A stretch of DNA of 64,000 nucleotides from Micromonospora costi (lineage in GTDB: Bacteria > Actinomycetota > Actinomycetes > Mycobacteriales > Micromonosporaceae). Shown piece after piece: positions 1-8,076 of this stretch (the first letter of the stretch is position 1; every line of letters starts with the position of its first letter). Both the position numbers and the translations under genes were made by a program. The stretch lies in NCBI RefSeq assembly GCF_003626655.1, contig NZ_RBAN01000010.1:1-64000 (forward strand), read 5' to 3'. Below the pieces are notes generated by a model. That model was given only the letters and a program-made list of their open reading frames with translations. It did no database searches and had not been told where the DNA came from.

Positions 1-66
1 GCTAAGCCCTCCAGCGCCGATGGTACTGCACTCGTGAGGGTGTGGGAGAGTAGGACACCGCCGGAC
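1..66 (+). rRNA. rrf: 5S rRNA, 3' part only
   Basis: The first 66 bases match the conserved 3' half of actinobacterial 5S rRNA: the AAGCCCTCCAGCGCCGATGG segment, the ACTGC..GTGAGGGTGTGGGAGAGTAG arm, and the closing CACCGCCGGAC. The 5' half lies outside the window. The end at 66 is judged from the usual terminal sequence and could be off by one or two bases. It implies that an rrn operon, transcribed on this strand, lies immediately upstream. Confidence 0.93.
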
Positions 67-75
67 ATTCTTTCC

Positions 76-110
76 TGTCAGGGTCACCTCCGTTGGGGGT
101 GGCCCTGACA
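76..110 (+). terminator. rrn operon terminator
   Basis: A 13-bp stem (76-88 with 98-110, one G:T wobble) closes a 9-base loop ten bases after the 5S rRNA end. There is no long T-run, which is usual in high-GC actinobacteria. Position and strength fit the rrn operon terminator. Confidence 0.85.
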
Positions 111-175
111 GCGTTTCCACCACAATTACCGCGGCCACCGGGCCACCGGCGCGCCGGAGGCGGCCGTCGCCAGGG

Positions 176-252
176 TGATCGACTCCGGTTCCAGGAACTC
201 GCGGCGTCCCGCGCGTCCGGACAGCGCGACGTCAAGGAACCCGAGTCGATCA
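176..252. repeat. 17-bp inverted repeat between rrn end and convergent gene
   Basis: Arms 176-192 and 236-252 are inverted copies with one mismatch (outer TGATCGACTC/GAGTCGATCA, inner GGTTCC/GGAACC), separated by 43 bases. It sits between the rrn operon and the convergent gene ending at 273, so it may act as a terminator for the minus-strand gene. The rest of 111-272 shows no gene. Confidence 0.6.
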
Positions 253-272
253 TGCCCGCACGGCGCCGGCGG

Positions 273-956
273 TCAGTCGCGGCTCTGGATGCCGGCGCGG
301 ATGTCGCGGAACAGCGCCGCCGAATCGTCCAGCGTCCTTCCGGGGAACATCCCCAGCGCCACACTCCCGTGGTCGGCCCAGCCGCAGACGGCGAAGTCGC
401 CGCCCTCCCCGCTGGTCGTCCCGCACTTCATGACGCCGCCCAGGTCGCCGGCCGGCACCTCGCGCAACCCCGTGACCTTGCCGGTCTCGTCGCTCATGAG
501 GCCGAACAGCGTGTCGAGGTCACGTTCGGGCTGCCAGAGCAGGGTGGTGCCACCGAAGACCAGCACGGAGCGCTTCTCGTCGGCCGGGTCCCGGTAGACC
601 ACGCCGACGCTGCGGTCCAGGTCGATGTCGGCGGCCAGGCCGCTGCGCAGGTAGTCGGCGGTGCTGCGGGCCCGCTCGCTGTCGTCCCGGGCGAGGCCGG
701 CGACCTGAGCCGGGGTGGCGAGCTGGGTGTCCTTCTCCTGGGCCACGCGCCAGCCGGCCACGCCCAGCGTGCCGGCTCCGGCCAGTCCCACCACGGCCGC
801 CACGGCCCAGCCGATGCGCCGGCGCCGGGACCGGGTCGCCCGCCGTTCGGGGGTCTCGCCGGGCTCCCGGTTGCTCAGCTGGATCGGTTCCTCGGTCAGC
901 TCGACGGGCTCCGGTCCGTCGTCGAGCTGGCGGTCGGTGAGATGTGCGTCGGACAT
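273..956 (-). CDS. single-pass membrane protein, paralogue of the 15909-17408 product
   Basis: Predicted 227 residues; I cannot assign a known function. The N-terminus is acidic and cytoplasmic (about 1-40). It is followed by an RSRRRR patch and one membrane helix (about 47-68), then an extracytoplasmic domain of about 155 residues. The C-terminal domain carries VFGGT, two cysteines, a DHGSVA motif and a DSAAL...R..I ending. The protein encoded at 15909-17408 shares these features in the same order, so the two are paralogues. The ATG at 956 was chosen because TACGGT lies 7 bases upstream on the minus strand with no Shine-Dalgarno sequence, a leaderless arrangement. It is divergent from valS with only 70 bases between them. 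Confidence 0.8.
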   Translation of the reverse strand: MSDAHLTDRQLDDGPEPVELTEEPIQLSNREPGETPERRATRSRRRRIGWAVAAVVGLAGAGTLGVAGWRVAQEKDTQLATPAQVAGLARDDSERARSTADYLRSGLAADIDLDRSVGVVYRDPADEKRSVLVFGGTTLLWQPERDLDTLFGLMSDETGKVTGLREVPAGDLGGVMKCGTTSGEGGDFAVCGWADHGSVALGMFPGRTLDDSAALFRDIRAGIQSRD

Positions 957-963
957 AGCCGAC

Positions 964-969
964 ACCGTA
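964..969 (-). promoter_or_regulatory. -10 box (TACGGT) for the 273-956 gene
   Basis: Read on the minus strand, TACGGT ends 7 bases before the ATG at 956, placing the expected transcription start at or next to the A of the start codon. No Shine-Dalgarno sequence is present. Confidence 0.55.
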
Positions 970-1013
970 CGCGAATGGCAGGTGGCGCACGTCGGGTCCG
1001 CGGAAGCCCTCCG

Positions 1014-1019
1014 TAGACT
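1014..1019 (+). promoter_or_regulatory. -10 box (TAGACT) for valS
   Basis: TAGACT ends 7 bases before the valS GTG at 1027 with no Shine-Dalgarno sequence between. This suggests a leaderless mRNA and leaves no room for a T-box leader. Confidence 0.55.
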
Positions 1020-1026
1020 TTCTCGG

Positions 1027-3645
1027 GTGACCGAGAGACTCGATGCCCGACGCCCCGACGCCCCCACCCTGCCCGGCCAGTACCAGCCGGGTGAGGTAGA
1101 GCAGCGACGGTACGAGCACTGGGTAGCCGCCGGCCACTTCCGCGCCACCGCCGCCAGCGACAAGCCCCCGTTCACGATCGTCATCCCGCCGCCGAACGTG
1201 ACCGGCTCGCTGCACATGGGCCACGCCCTCGACCACACGGTGCAGGACGCCCTGGTCCGCCGCAAGCGGATGCAGGGCTTCGAGGCGCTCTGGCTGCCGG
1301 GCATGGACCACGCCGGCATCGCCACCCAGAACGTGGTCGAGCGGCAGCTCGCCGGCCAAGGCCTGTCCCGGCACGACCTGGGCCGGGAGAAGTTCGTCGA
1401 GCGGGTCTGGCAGTGGAAGGCCGAGTCCGGCGGCGCGATCCTCGGCCAGATGCGCCGTCTCGGCGACTCGGTGGACTGGGACCGCGAGCGCTTCACCATG
1501 GACGAGGGCCTGTCGCGCGCCGTCCAGACGATCTTCAAGAAGCTGTACGACGACGGCCTCATCTACCGCGCGAACCGGATCATCAACTGGTGCCCGCGCT
1601 GCCTCACGGCGCTCTCCGACATCGAGGTGGAGCACACCGAGGACGAGGGCGAGCTGGTCTCGATCCGCTACAGCGACGACGTCGTGGTGGCGACCACCCG
1701 CGCCGAGACGATGCTGGGTGACACCGCGGTGGCGGTGCACCCGGACGACGAGCGCTACCGGCACCTGGTGGGCACCGAGGTGGAGCTGCCGCTCACCGGT
1801 CGGCGGATCCCGATCGTGGCTGACCCGCACGTGGACCCGTCGTTCGGCACGGGCATGGTGAAGGTGACCCCGGCGCACGACCCGAACGACTTCGAGATCG
1901 GCCAGCGGCACGACCTGCCGGCGATCACCGTGATGGACGAGCGCGGCGTCATCACCGCGCCGGGGCCGTTCGAGGGCCTGGACCGGTACGAGGCGCGGCC
2001 GGCGATCGTCGCCGCGCTGCGCGAGCAGGGCCGGATCGTCGCCGAGAAGCGGCCGTACCTGCACGCCGTGGGGCACTGCTCGCGGTGCCGTACGACGGTG
2101 GAGCCCCGGCTGTCGCTGCAGTGGTTCGTGAACACGGCCCCGCTGGCCCAGGCCGCCGGTGACGCGGTCCGGGACGGCCGGGTGCGTATCGAGCCCGCGG
2201 AGCTCGCGAAGCGCTACTTCGCCTGGGTCGACAACATGCACGACTGGTGCATCTCGCGCCAGCTGTGGTGGGGCCACCGCATCCCGGTGTGGTACGGCCC
2301 GGACGGCGAGGTGGTGTGCGTCGGGCCGGACGAGGAGCCCCCCACCGGCGCGGGTTGGCGGCAGGACGAGGACGTGCTGGACACGTGGTTCTCCAGCGCG
2401 CTCTGGCCGTTCTCCACCCTCGGCTGGCCGGAGCAGACCCCCGACCTCGCGAAGTTCTACCCGACCAGCGTGCTGGTGACCGGGTACGACATCCTGTTCT
2501 TCTGGGTCGCCCGGATGATGATGTTCGGCCTCTACGCGATGGATGGCCGGCAGCCGTTCGACGTGGTGGCCCTGCACGGCATGGTCCGCGACGAGCACGG
2601 CAAGAAGATGTCGAAGTCGTTCGGCAACGTCGTGGACCCGCTGGACTGGATCGACCGGTTCGGTGCCGACGCGACCCGGTTCACCCTGGCCCGCGGCGCC
2701 AACCCCGGTGGGGACGTGCCGGTGAGCGAGGAGTGGTGCCAGGGCTCCCGGAACTTCTGCAACAAGCTCTGGAACGCCACCCGGTTCGCGCTGATGAACG
2801 GCGCGCATACGGACGGGCCGCTGCCGGCCGCCGATCAGCTCTCGACCGTCGACCGGTGGATCCTGTCCCGGCTGGCGCACGTCACGGCCGAGGTGGACGA
2901 GCAGTTCGAGGCGTACGAGTTCGCGAAGGTCTGTGACCTGCTGTACCACTTCGCCTGGGACGACGTCTGTGACTGGTACGTCGAGCTGACCAAGCCGGTG
3001 CTCGCCGAGGGCGGCCCGGCCGCCGAGGCGACCCGCCGGGTGCTCGGCCACGTGCTGGACCAGCTGCTGCGGCTGCTGCACCCGGTCATCCCGTTCGTCA
3101 CCGAGGAGCTGTGGATCGCGCTCACCGGCGGCGAGACCGTGATGCGGGCGGCGTGGCCGGTGGCCGACCGCGCGTGGGTGGACGACGCCGCGGAGGCGGA
3201 GGTCGGCACGCTCCAGCGGGTGGTGACCGAGATCCGGCGGTTCCGGTCCGACCAGGGCCTGCGGCCCACCCAGCGGGTGGTCGCCCGGCTGGACGGTCTC
3301 ACCGGGGCCGGGATCGCCGCGCACGAGCCGCTGATCCGGTCGCTGGCACGGCTCGACGCGGCCGGCGACGGGTTCCAGGCGAGCGCGACGCTTGCCATGC
3401 CCGGCGACGTGAGCGTCGCGCTCGACACGCGCGGCTCGATCGACGTGGCCGCCGAACGGGCCCGGCTCACGAAGGACCGCGCGGCGGCCGAGAAGGAGGT
3501 CGCGCAGGCCCGGGCGAAGCTCGACAACCCGGCCTTCGTCGGCAAGGCGCCGGAGCACGTGGTCGGCAAGATCCGGGACCGGCTCGCGGCCGCCGAGGCC
3601 GACCTGGTCCGCATCGACGCGGCCCTGGAGGCGTTGCCCTCGTGA
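1027..3645 (+). CDS. valS: valyl-tRNA synthetase
   Basis: Predicted 872 residues; charges tRNA-Val in the cytoplasm as a class I synthetase. The HIGH-type motif appears as HMGH (63-66) and the second signature as KMSKS (527-531). Between them lies the CP1 editing insertion with conserved TTRAETMLGD. The C-terminus has the anticodon-binding helical domain and a final coiled-coil arm rich in Ala/Glu/Lys/Arg. Length is normal for the family. The frame stays open far upstream, but the GTG at 1027 fits the start of the homologous region and the leaderless -10 box. The stop overlaps the folC start (GTGA), so the two are co-transcribed. Confidence 0.97.
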   Translation: MTERLDARRPDAPTLPGQYQPGEVEQRRYEHWVAAGHFRATAASDKPPFTIVIPPPNVTGSLHMGHALDHTVQDALVRRKRMQGFEALWLPGMDHAGIATQNVVERQLAGQGLSRHDLGREKFVERVWQWKAESGGAILGQMRRLGDSVDWDRERFTMDEGLSRAVQTIFKKLYDDGLIYRANRIINWCPRCLTALSDIEVEHTEDEGELVSIRYSDDVVVATTRAETMLGDTAVAVHPDDERYRHLVGTEVELPLTGRRIPIVADPHVDPSFGTGMVKVTPAHDPNDFEIGQRHDLPAITVMDERGVITAPGPFEGLDRYEARPAIVAALREQGRIVAEKRPYLHAVGHCSRCRTTVEPRLSLQWFVNTAPLAQAAGDAVRDGRVRIEPAELAKRYFAWVDNMHDWCISRQLWWGHRIPVWYGPDGEVVCVGPDEEPPTGAGWRQDEDVLDTWFSSALWPFSTLGWPEQTPDLAKFYPTSVLVTGYDILFFWVARMMMFGLYAMDGRQPFDVVALHGMVRDEHGKKMSKSFGNVVDPLDWIDRFGADATRFTLARGANPGGDVPVSEEWCQGSRNFCNKLWNATRFALMNGAHTDGPLPAADQLSTVDRWILSRLAHVTAEVDEQFEAYEFAKVCDLLYHFAWDDVCDWYVELTKPVLAEGGPAAEATRRVLGHVLDQLLRLLHPVIPFVTEELWIALTGGETVMRAAWPVADRAWVDDAAEAEVGTLQRVVTEIRRFRSDQGLRPTQRVVARLDGLTGAGIAAHEPLIRSLARLDAAGDGFQASATLAMPGDVSVALDTRGSIDVAAERARLTKDRAAAEKEVAQARAKLDNPAFVGKAPEHVVGKIRDRLAAAEADLVRIDAALEALPS

Positions 3646-4976
3646 GCGACCACAACGCCTTCGCCGAGGTCGAGGCCGAGCTGGCCGGACGGGGTTACAC
3701 CCGGATGGTCTTCGAGCTGGACCGGATCGAGTCTCTGCTCGACCTGCTCGGCAGCCCGCAGCGCGCGTACCCGTCGATCCACCTGACCGGTACCAACGGC
3801 AAGACGTCGACGGCCCGGATGATCGACTCGCTGCTGCGGGCCTTCGGCCTGCACACCGGTCGCTACACGAGCCCGCACCTGGAGACCGTGCGGGAACGCA
3901 TCAGCCTGGACGGCGAGCCGGTCAGCGAGGAGCGGTTCGTGGCCACCTACCGGGAGGTGGCGCCGCTCGCGCGGCTGGTGGACGAGCGTTCGTCCGAGCC
4001 GCTGACGTACTTCGACATGACCACGGCGCTGGCGTTCGCCACGTTCGCGGACGCGCCGGTCGACGTCGCGGTGGTCGAGGTGGGGCTCGGCGGCGCCGAG
4101 GACTCGACCAACGTGCTCCAGGCCGGGGTCGCGGTGATCACCCCGATCGGGTTGGACCACACCGAGTGGCTGGGCGACACCATCGAGGACATCGCCCTGC
4201 ACAAGGCCGGCATCATCCACTCCGGCGCCACCGTCATCTCCGCGGCGCAGGAGGAGGAGGCGGCCCGGCCGGTCCTGGAGCGCTGCGCCGAGGTGGGCGC
4301 CACCATCGCCCGCGAGGGTTCCGAGTTCGGGGTGCTGCGCCGGGCCGTCGCCGTCGGCGGCCAGGTGCTGACGTTGCAGGGCCTCGGCGGCGTCTACGAG
4401 GAGGTGTTCGTCCCGCTGCACGGCGCCCACCAGGCGCAGAACGCGGCGGTGGCGCTCGCCGCGGTCGAGGCGTTCCTCGGCGCCGGCGCCCGGCGGCAGC
4501 TCGACGTCGAGACGGTGCGGGAGGGGTTCGCCGCGGCCAGCTCCCCGGGGCGGCTGGAACGCGTACGCAGCGCCCCGACCGTCCTGCTCGACGGCGCGCA
4601 CAACCCGCACGGGATGGCCGCCACGGTCGCCGCGCTGCAGGAGGAGTTCGCGTTCAGCAAGCTGGTGGCGGTCGTCGGCGTGCTCGGCGACAAGGACGCG
4701 CCGGCCCTGCTGGAACTGCTGGAACCCGTCGTCGACCAGGTGGTGGTGACCACGAACAGCTCGCCGCGCGCCATGCCGGCCCGCGAGCTGGCCGCGCTCG
4801 CCGCCGAGGTCTTCGGGCCGGAGCGGGTGGAGGTGGCCGAGGAGATGCCGGACGCGATCGAGGCGGCGGTGGCGCTTGCCGAGGAGGACGTACCCGGCGA
4901 GCTGAGCGGGGTGGGTGTGCTGATCACCGGGTCGGTGGTGACCGTGGCCGACGCCCGCCGGCTGCTGAAGCGATGA
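3642..4976 (+). CDS. folC: folylpolyglutamate synthase / dihydrofolate synthase
   Basis: Predicted 444 residues; a Mur-ligase-family ATP-dependent enzyme that adds glutamate to (dihydro)pteroate/folate in folate metabolism. The P-loop GTNGKT is at 50-55, followed by the family TSPHL and ERI segments. Later come the DHT substrate/metal region and the LDGAHN motif of the C-terminal ligase domain. The GTG start overlaps the valS stop by 4 bases, and its own stop overlaps the next gene (ATGA), giving a tight valS-folC-DUF4233 operon. This order is conserved in many actinobacteria. Confidence 0.95.
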   Translation: MSDHNAFAEVEAELAGRGYTRMVFELDRIESLLDLLGSPQRAYPSIHLTGTNGKTSTARMIDSLLRAFGLHTGRYTSPHLETVRERISLDGEPVSEERFVATYREVAPLARLVDERSSEPLTYFDMTTALAFATFADAPVDVAVVEVGLGGAEDSTNVLQAGVAVITPIGLDHTEWLGDTIEDIALHKAGIIHSGATVISAAQEEEAARPVLERCAEVGATIAREGSEFGVLRRAVAVGGQVLTLQGLGGVYEEVFVPLHGAHQAQNAAVALAAVEAFLGAGARRQLDVETVREGFAAASSPGRLERVRSAPTVLLDGAHNPHGMAATVAALQEEFAFSKLVAVVGVLGDKDAPALLELLEPVVDQVVVTTNSSPRAMPARELAALAAEVFGPERVEVAEEMPDAIEAAVALAEEDVPGELSGVGVLITGSVVTVADARRLLKR

Positions 4977-5332
4977 CCGGGCCGGAGCAGCCGCGACGGT
5001 CCGGGCTGCGCGACCCCGAGCGGTCGGTACGCAGTCTGGGCGCCGCGACGCTGGCCATCGAGGCGTTCGTGCTGCTGCTCGCGATCCAGCCGATCCGGGT
5101 GGTCGGCGGTGATCTCGGTGGCCCGGCCATCGGCGCGATCGTGGCGCTGGCTGTGGCGGCCGTGGTGCTCGCCGGGATGATGCGCCGCCCCTGGGCCTGG
5201 CACGCCGGCACCGTCCTCCAGGGACTGCTCATGCTGGCGGGTCTGCTGCACTGGTCGCTGCTCGTGCTCGGCGTCATCTTCGCGCTGGTGTGGAGCTACG
5301 CCCTGCACGTGCGCCGGGTCATCCTGGGCTGA
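4973..5332 (+). CDS. DUF4233 membrane protein
   Basis: Predicted 119 residues. After a basic N-terminus come about four hydrophobic helices covering nearly the whole protein, ending in a basic tail (HVRRVILG). Length, topology and position directly after folC match the DUF4233 family found beside folC in actinobacteria. Function is unknown. The 4-base ATGA overlap with folC points to translational coupling. Confidence 0.85.
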   Translation: MTGPEQPRRSGLRDPERSVRSLGAATLAIEAFVLLLAIQPIRVVGGDLGGPAIGAIVALAVAAVVLAGMMRRPWAWHAGTVLQGLLMLAGLLHWSLLVLGVIFALVWSYALHVRRVILG

Positions 5333-5347
5333 CCGGCCCGGCCGCTG

Positions 5348-6700
5348 TCAGGCGTCGGCGGGCTCGCGCCACTGCACGAGGGCGAGGCCGTGACCGTCGG
5401 GGTCGGAGAAGGCGACGGCCCAGCTCTCCAGCTTCGTGCCCTCGTTGACGACGCGGGGAGCGGACGTGAAGCGGACACCGGCCGCGCGCATCCGCTCGTA
5501 CGCTGCGTGGATGTCGTCGACCTCGAGGTTGACGTGTGCGGTGCGGAGGCTGACCCGCGAGGCCTCGGCCGCCTCGCGCAGCACGAGCCGGGTCGCGCCG
5601 TGGGCGAGGACCGCGGTGGAGGCGGCCCGGTCGACCTCGGTGAAGCCCAGCACGTCGCGGTAGAAGTCGAGCGAGCGGGACAGATCGGTGACCAGCAGTG
5701 TCATGCCGATGCCGCTGATCGGTGCGTCCACGTCGGCGGCCGGCGCGGCGGGCGGCGCCTCCGGTTCGTACCCGAACAGGGCCGGATCCAGGTCCTCGGC
5801 GCCGGCCGCCTCCTCGCGGGCTGGCCGGGCCGGCGGCGTGGGGTCGTCCAGCGGCAGGTCGAGCGGGTCGAGCGGGTCCACGACGAGGCGGCGGCCGCCG
5901 GTGTTGCCGCCCGTGGTGGCGGGGCCGGCGGCCGCGGCCGCTGCCGCCGGGGGGACGCCGAACTCCTCCTCGGCCGGTGTCCGCGGCGCGGGGGTGGGCC
6001 GCTTGGGCAGCGGGTTGGCCGGCGTCGGGTCGACGAGGGTGCCCTCCAGCACCACCCCGCTGCCCGGACGCTGGTGCACCACCACCGGATCCTGGACGTC
6101 CCGCGGGACGCCCGGGTCGTCGGCCAGGGGATCGCCGAGCGGGTCCCGGAAGTCGTCCTCGGCGGGGCGCCCGGCCCACGGCGGTGCGTCCTGCGCGATC
6201 AGCACCTCTTCGACGGGTTCGGCGCCGGCGAACTCCGGTGGGAGGTCGGCGACCGTCGCGGCGGCGGACTCGGCGTGGGTGGGGACCTCGTCCCAGAGGA
6301 CGCGGACGTGCCGGGGATCGTCCAGCGCGACCCGGATCGGCAGGGTCTGCCCGAGCGACGGCCACTTCGCCACCGGCACCCGCGGCTCGATGATCTTCTT
6401 GCTGCGCGGCGGCAGCCCGGGAGCGTCGATGACCAGTTGCAGCTCGCACCGGCCGAACGCGTACTGGGTGGGGGGCTCGGAGGCGCTGTGCACGTGCCCC
6501 TCGCCGACCACCCAGGTGCGCCCGCCGGCGCGTACCGTGCCCAGGGCGATGGCCAGCACGAGGAGGGCGACCCCGAGCGCCACAATGGCCCAGCTGGTCA
6601 TGCCGAGGCCGAAGAGCGTCACGAACGCGGCCACGGTGCCGAGCACCGCGGCGATCAGCTTCCGTACCGGCGCGATGGGTCGGCTGCCGCCATTCGCCAC
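5348..6700 (-). CDS. membrane-anchored protein with C-terminal VOC (glyoxalase-like) domain
   Basis: Predicted 450 residues in three parts. Residues 1-65 hold two hydrophobic helices. Residues about 70-155 form a compact domain of unknown type (GRTWVVGEGHVHS onward). Residues about 160-335 are a low-complexity Pro/Ala/Asp linker. Residues about 335-450 are a typical VOC domain: ISGIGMTLLVTDLSRSLDFYRDVLGF at its start, a central AHVNLEVDDI, and FSDPDGHGLALVQW at the end. The GTG start has a good GGGAGG site 6 bases upstream. VOC enzymes are normally soluble and about 120-140 residues, so the membrane anchor and long linker are unusual. The substrate cannot be predicted. It is convergent with the folC operon, 15 bases away. 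Confidence 0.82.
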   Translation of the reverse strand: MANGGSRPIAPVRKLIAAVLGTVAAFVTLFGLGMTSWAIVALGVALLVLAIALGTVRAGGRTWVVGEGHVHSASEPPTQYAFGRCELQLVIDAPGLPPRSKKIIEPRVPVAKWPSLGQTLPIRVALDDPRHVRVLWDEVPTHAESAAATVADLPPEFAGAEPVEEVLIAQDAPPWAGRPAEDDFRDPLGDPLADDPGVPRDVQDPVVVHQRPGSGVVLEGTLVDPTPANPLPKRPTPAPRTPAEEEFGVPPAAAAAAAGPATTGGNTGGRRLVVDPLDPLDLPLDDPTPPARPAREEAAGAEDLDPALFGYEPEAPPAAPAADVDAPISGIGMTLLVTDLSRSLDFYRDVLGFTEVDRAASTAVLAHGATRLVLREAAEASRVSLRTAHVNLEVDDIHAAYERMRAAGVRFTSAPRVVNEGTKLESWAVAFSDPDGHGLALVQWREPADA

Positions 6701-6790
6701 AGTGGACCTCCCGGGGGTCAAGGGCCAGGCTAGGCCGGAGGGGCCGCCGGGGGAAGGCCGGCCGCCGCGCCGGCGCCGGGACCGGGTCGC

Positions 6791-6796
6791 TAGGCT
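6791..6796 (+). promoter_or_regulatory. -10 box (TAGGCT) for ndk
   Basis: TAGGCT lies 46 bases upstream of the ndk GTG, giving a leader of about 40 bases that carries an AGGAGG ribosome binding site. Unlike many genes here, ndk appears to have a conventional leader. Confidence 0.45.
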
Positions 6797-6842
6797 GACC
6801 GTACCCAGCCAGACCCGCTTCCGCGCACAGGAGGAACCCAGC

Positions 6843-7268
6843 GTGTCCAGCACCAGCCCGGACGAGCGCACGCTCGTACTGATCAAGCCCGACGCCGTCC
6901 GCCGGGGGCTGGTCGGCGAGGTCATTTCCCGCTTCGAGCGGAAGGGGCTGCGGATCGACGCCATGGTGACGCGGACGATGGACGGGGCTCTGGCCGACGA
7001 GCACTACGCCGAGCACGTGGACAAGCCGTTCTACCCGCCGCTGAAGGCGTTCATGACCGGCGGGCCGCTGGTCGCCCTGGTGCTCTCCGGTGACCAGGTC
7101 ATCGAGGTGGTCCGGGGGCTGGTCGGCGCCACCGACGGGCGCCGCGCCGCGGCCGGCACGATCCGGGGCGACTTCTCGCTGTCGAACCGGGAGAACCTGG
7201 TGCACGCCTCCGACTCGGCGGACAGCGCCAAGCGCGAGATCGCGCTCTGGTTCCCCGAGCTGGGCTGA
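6843..7268 (+). CDS. ndk: nucleoside diphosphate kinase
   Basis: Predicted 141 residues; transfers the gamma phosphate of ATP to other (d)NDPs through a phosphohistidine. The N-terminal TLVLIKPDAV motif and the active-site segment NLVHASDS (catalytic His121) are intact, and the ATP-site residues in the G-D-F segment are present. Length is standard. The GTG start is preceded by AGGAGG with good spacing. Transcribed alone, with strong hairpins just downstream. Confidence 0.96.
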   Translation: MSSTSPDERTLVLIKPDAVRRGLVGEVISRFERKGLRIDAMVTRTMDGALADEHYAEHVDKPFYPPLKAFMTGGPLVALVLSGDQVIEVVRGLVGATDGRRAAAGTIRGDFSLSNRENLVHASDSADSAKREIALWFPELG

Positions 7269-7276
7269 CGCTCGTC

Positions 7277-7302
7277 CGGGCCGCCGCAGGCAGCGGCCCG
7301 GC
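7277..7302 (+). terminator. hairpin terminator after ndk
   Basis: Perfect 9-bp stem CCGGGCCGC/GCGGCCCGG with an 8-base loop, starting 9 bases after the ndk stop. No T-tract. Confidence 0.7.
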
Positions 7303-7402
7303 ACCGTGTGCGTAGCGCCGCGGCCCGGCGCGGCCGGCATGCCGACGTGGCTCAGCGCGGTGATGCGGCGGCGGGGCTCGGTCCGCCAGGCCGAGGAGCA
7401 AC

Positions 7403-7429
7403 GGCCGGTGCGCGTCGAGCGCACCGGCC
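7403..7429 (-). terminator. hairpin terminator after the AhpD-like gene
   Basis: Perfect 11-bp stem GGCCGGTGCGC/GCGCACCGGCC with a 5-base loop, 23 bases past the stop of the minus-strand gene at 7452. It may work in both directions for the convergent pair. Confidence 0.65.
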
Positions 7430-7451
7430 GCTTCCACCGCTCCGGCGCCGT

Positions 7452-7889
7452 TCACGCCTCGGTCGGCGGCTGCTTCTGGGTCGCGATGGAGATTCGGTTC
7501 CACACGTTGATCGTCGCGATCGCCACCAGGAGGTCGGCAAGCTCCTTCTCCGACCAGACCGCCGCGGCGGCGTCCCAGACCTCGTCCGGAACCCCGTGCT
7601 CACCTAGCCGGGTCACGGAGTCGGTGAGTGCGAGCGCGGTGCGCTCCCGCTCGCTGAAGAAGGGCGCCTCGCGCCAGGCCGCGACGGCGAAGAGCCGCCG
7701 GGTCGACTCCCCGGCCTTCAACGCCTCGCTGCTGTGCATGTCGACGCAGAACGAGCAGCCGTTCAGCATCGACGCGCGGAGCTTCACCAGCTCCAGCACC
7801 GTGTGGTCGACGTTCGCACGGACGTACTTCTCCAGCCCCAGCACGGCGTGGTACGCCTCCGGAACCACCTCTGCCGCGTCCATCCGCAT
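7452..7889 (-). CDS. carboxymuconolactone decarboxylase / AhpD-like protein
   Basis: Predicted 145 residues. The CSFCVDMH segment (Cys45, Cys48, His52), with Glu33 upstream, matches the E..CxxC..H redox/proton-relay motif of AhpD-type members of the carboxymuconolactone decarboxylase family. An alkylhydroperoxidase or general thiol-peroxidase role is more likely than true decarboxylase activity. The ATG start follows a GGGAGG site. It is divergently transcribed from the PhoD gene with about 190 bases between them. No ahpC is adjacent, so a physiological partner cannot be named. Confidence 0.88.
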   Translation of the reverse strand: MRMDAAEVVPEAYHAVLGLEKYVRANVDHTVLELVKLRASMLNGCSFCVDMHSSEALKAGESTRRLFAVAAWREAPFFSERERTALALTDSVTRLGEHGVPDEVWDAAAAVWSEKELADLLVAIATINVWNRISIATQKQPPTEA

Positions 7890-8076
7890 GACTACCTCCC
7901 AGATCGGTTGACACCGTTACGACGGGGCGGCCGGGACGCGGCGTGACAGCCTGCGGGTGTGATGCCGATCATGCCGGGCGGACAACCGGCGTTCCGACCA
8001 CGGCCATCCGCCGCGCGGCAAGTGGTCATGTCCGCCCGGTACACCTCCGGGGTCAGTCCCCGATCCAGGAGGAACG

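Noticed and set aside
957..1026. T-box riboswitch upstream of valS
   Set aside because: Only 70 bases separate valS from the divergent gene and the -10 box ends 7 bases before the start, leaving no leader.
520..3558. Very long open frame on the minus strand opposite valS
   Set aside because: Its predicted protein is low-complexity Arg/Pro/Gly sequence typical of antisense frames in high-GC DNA, and valS on the other strand has full catalytic motifs.
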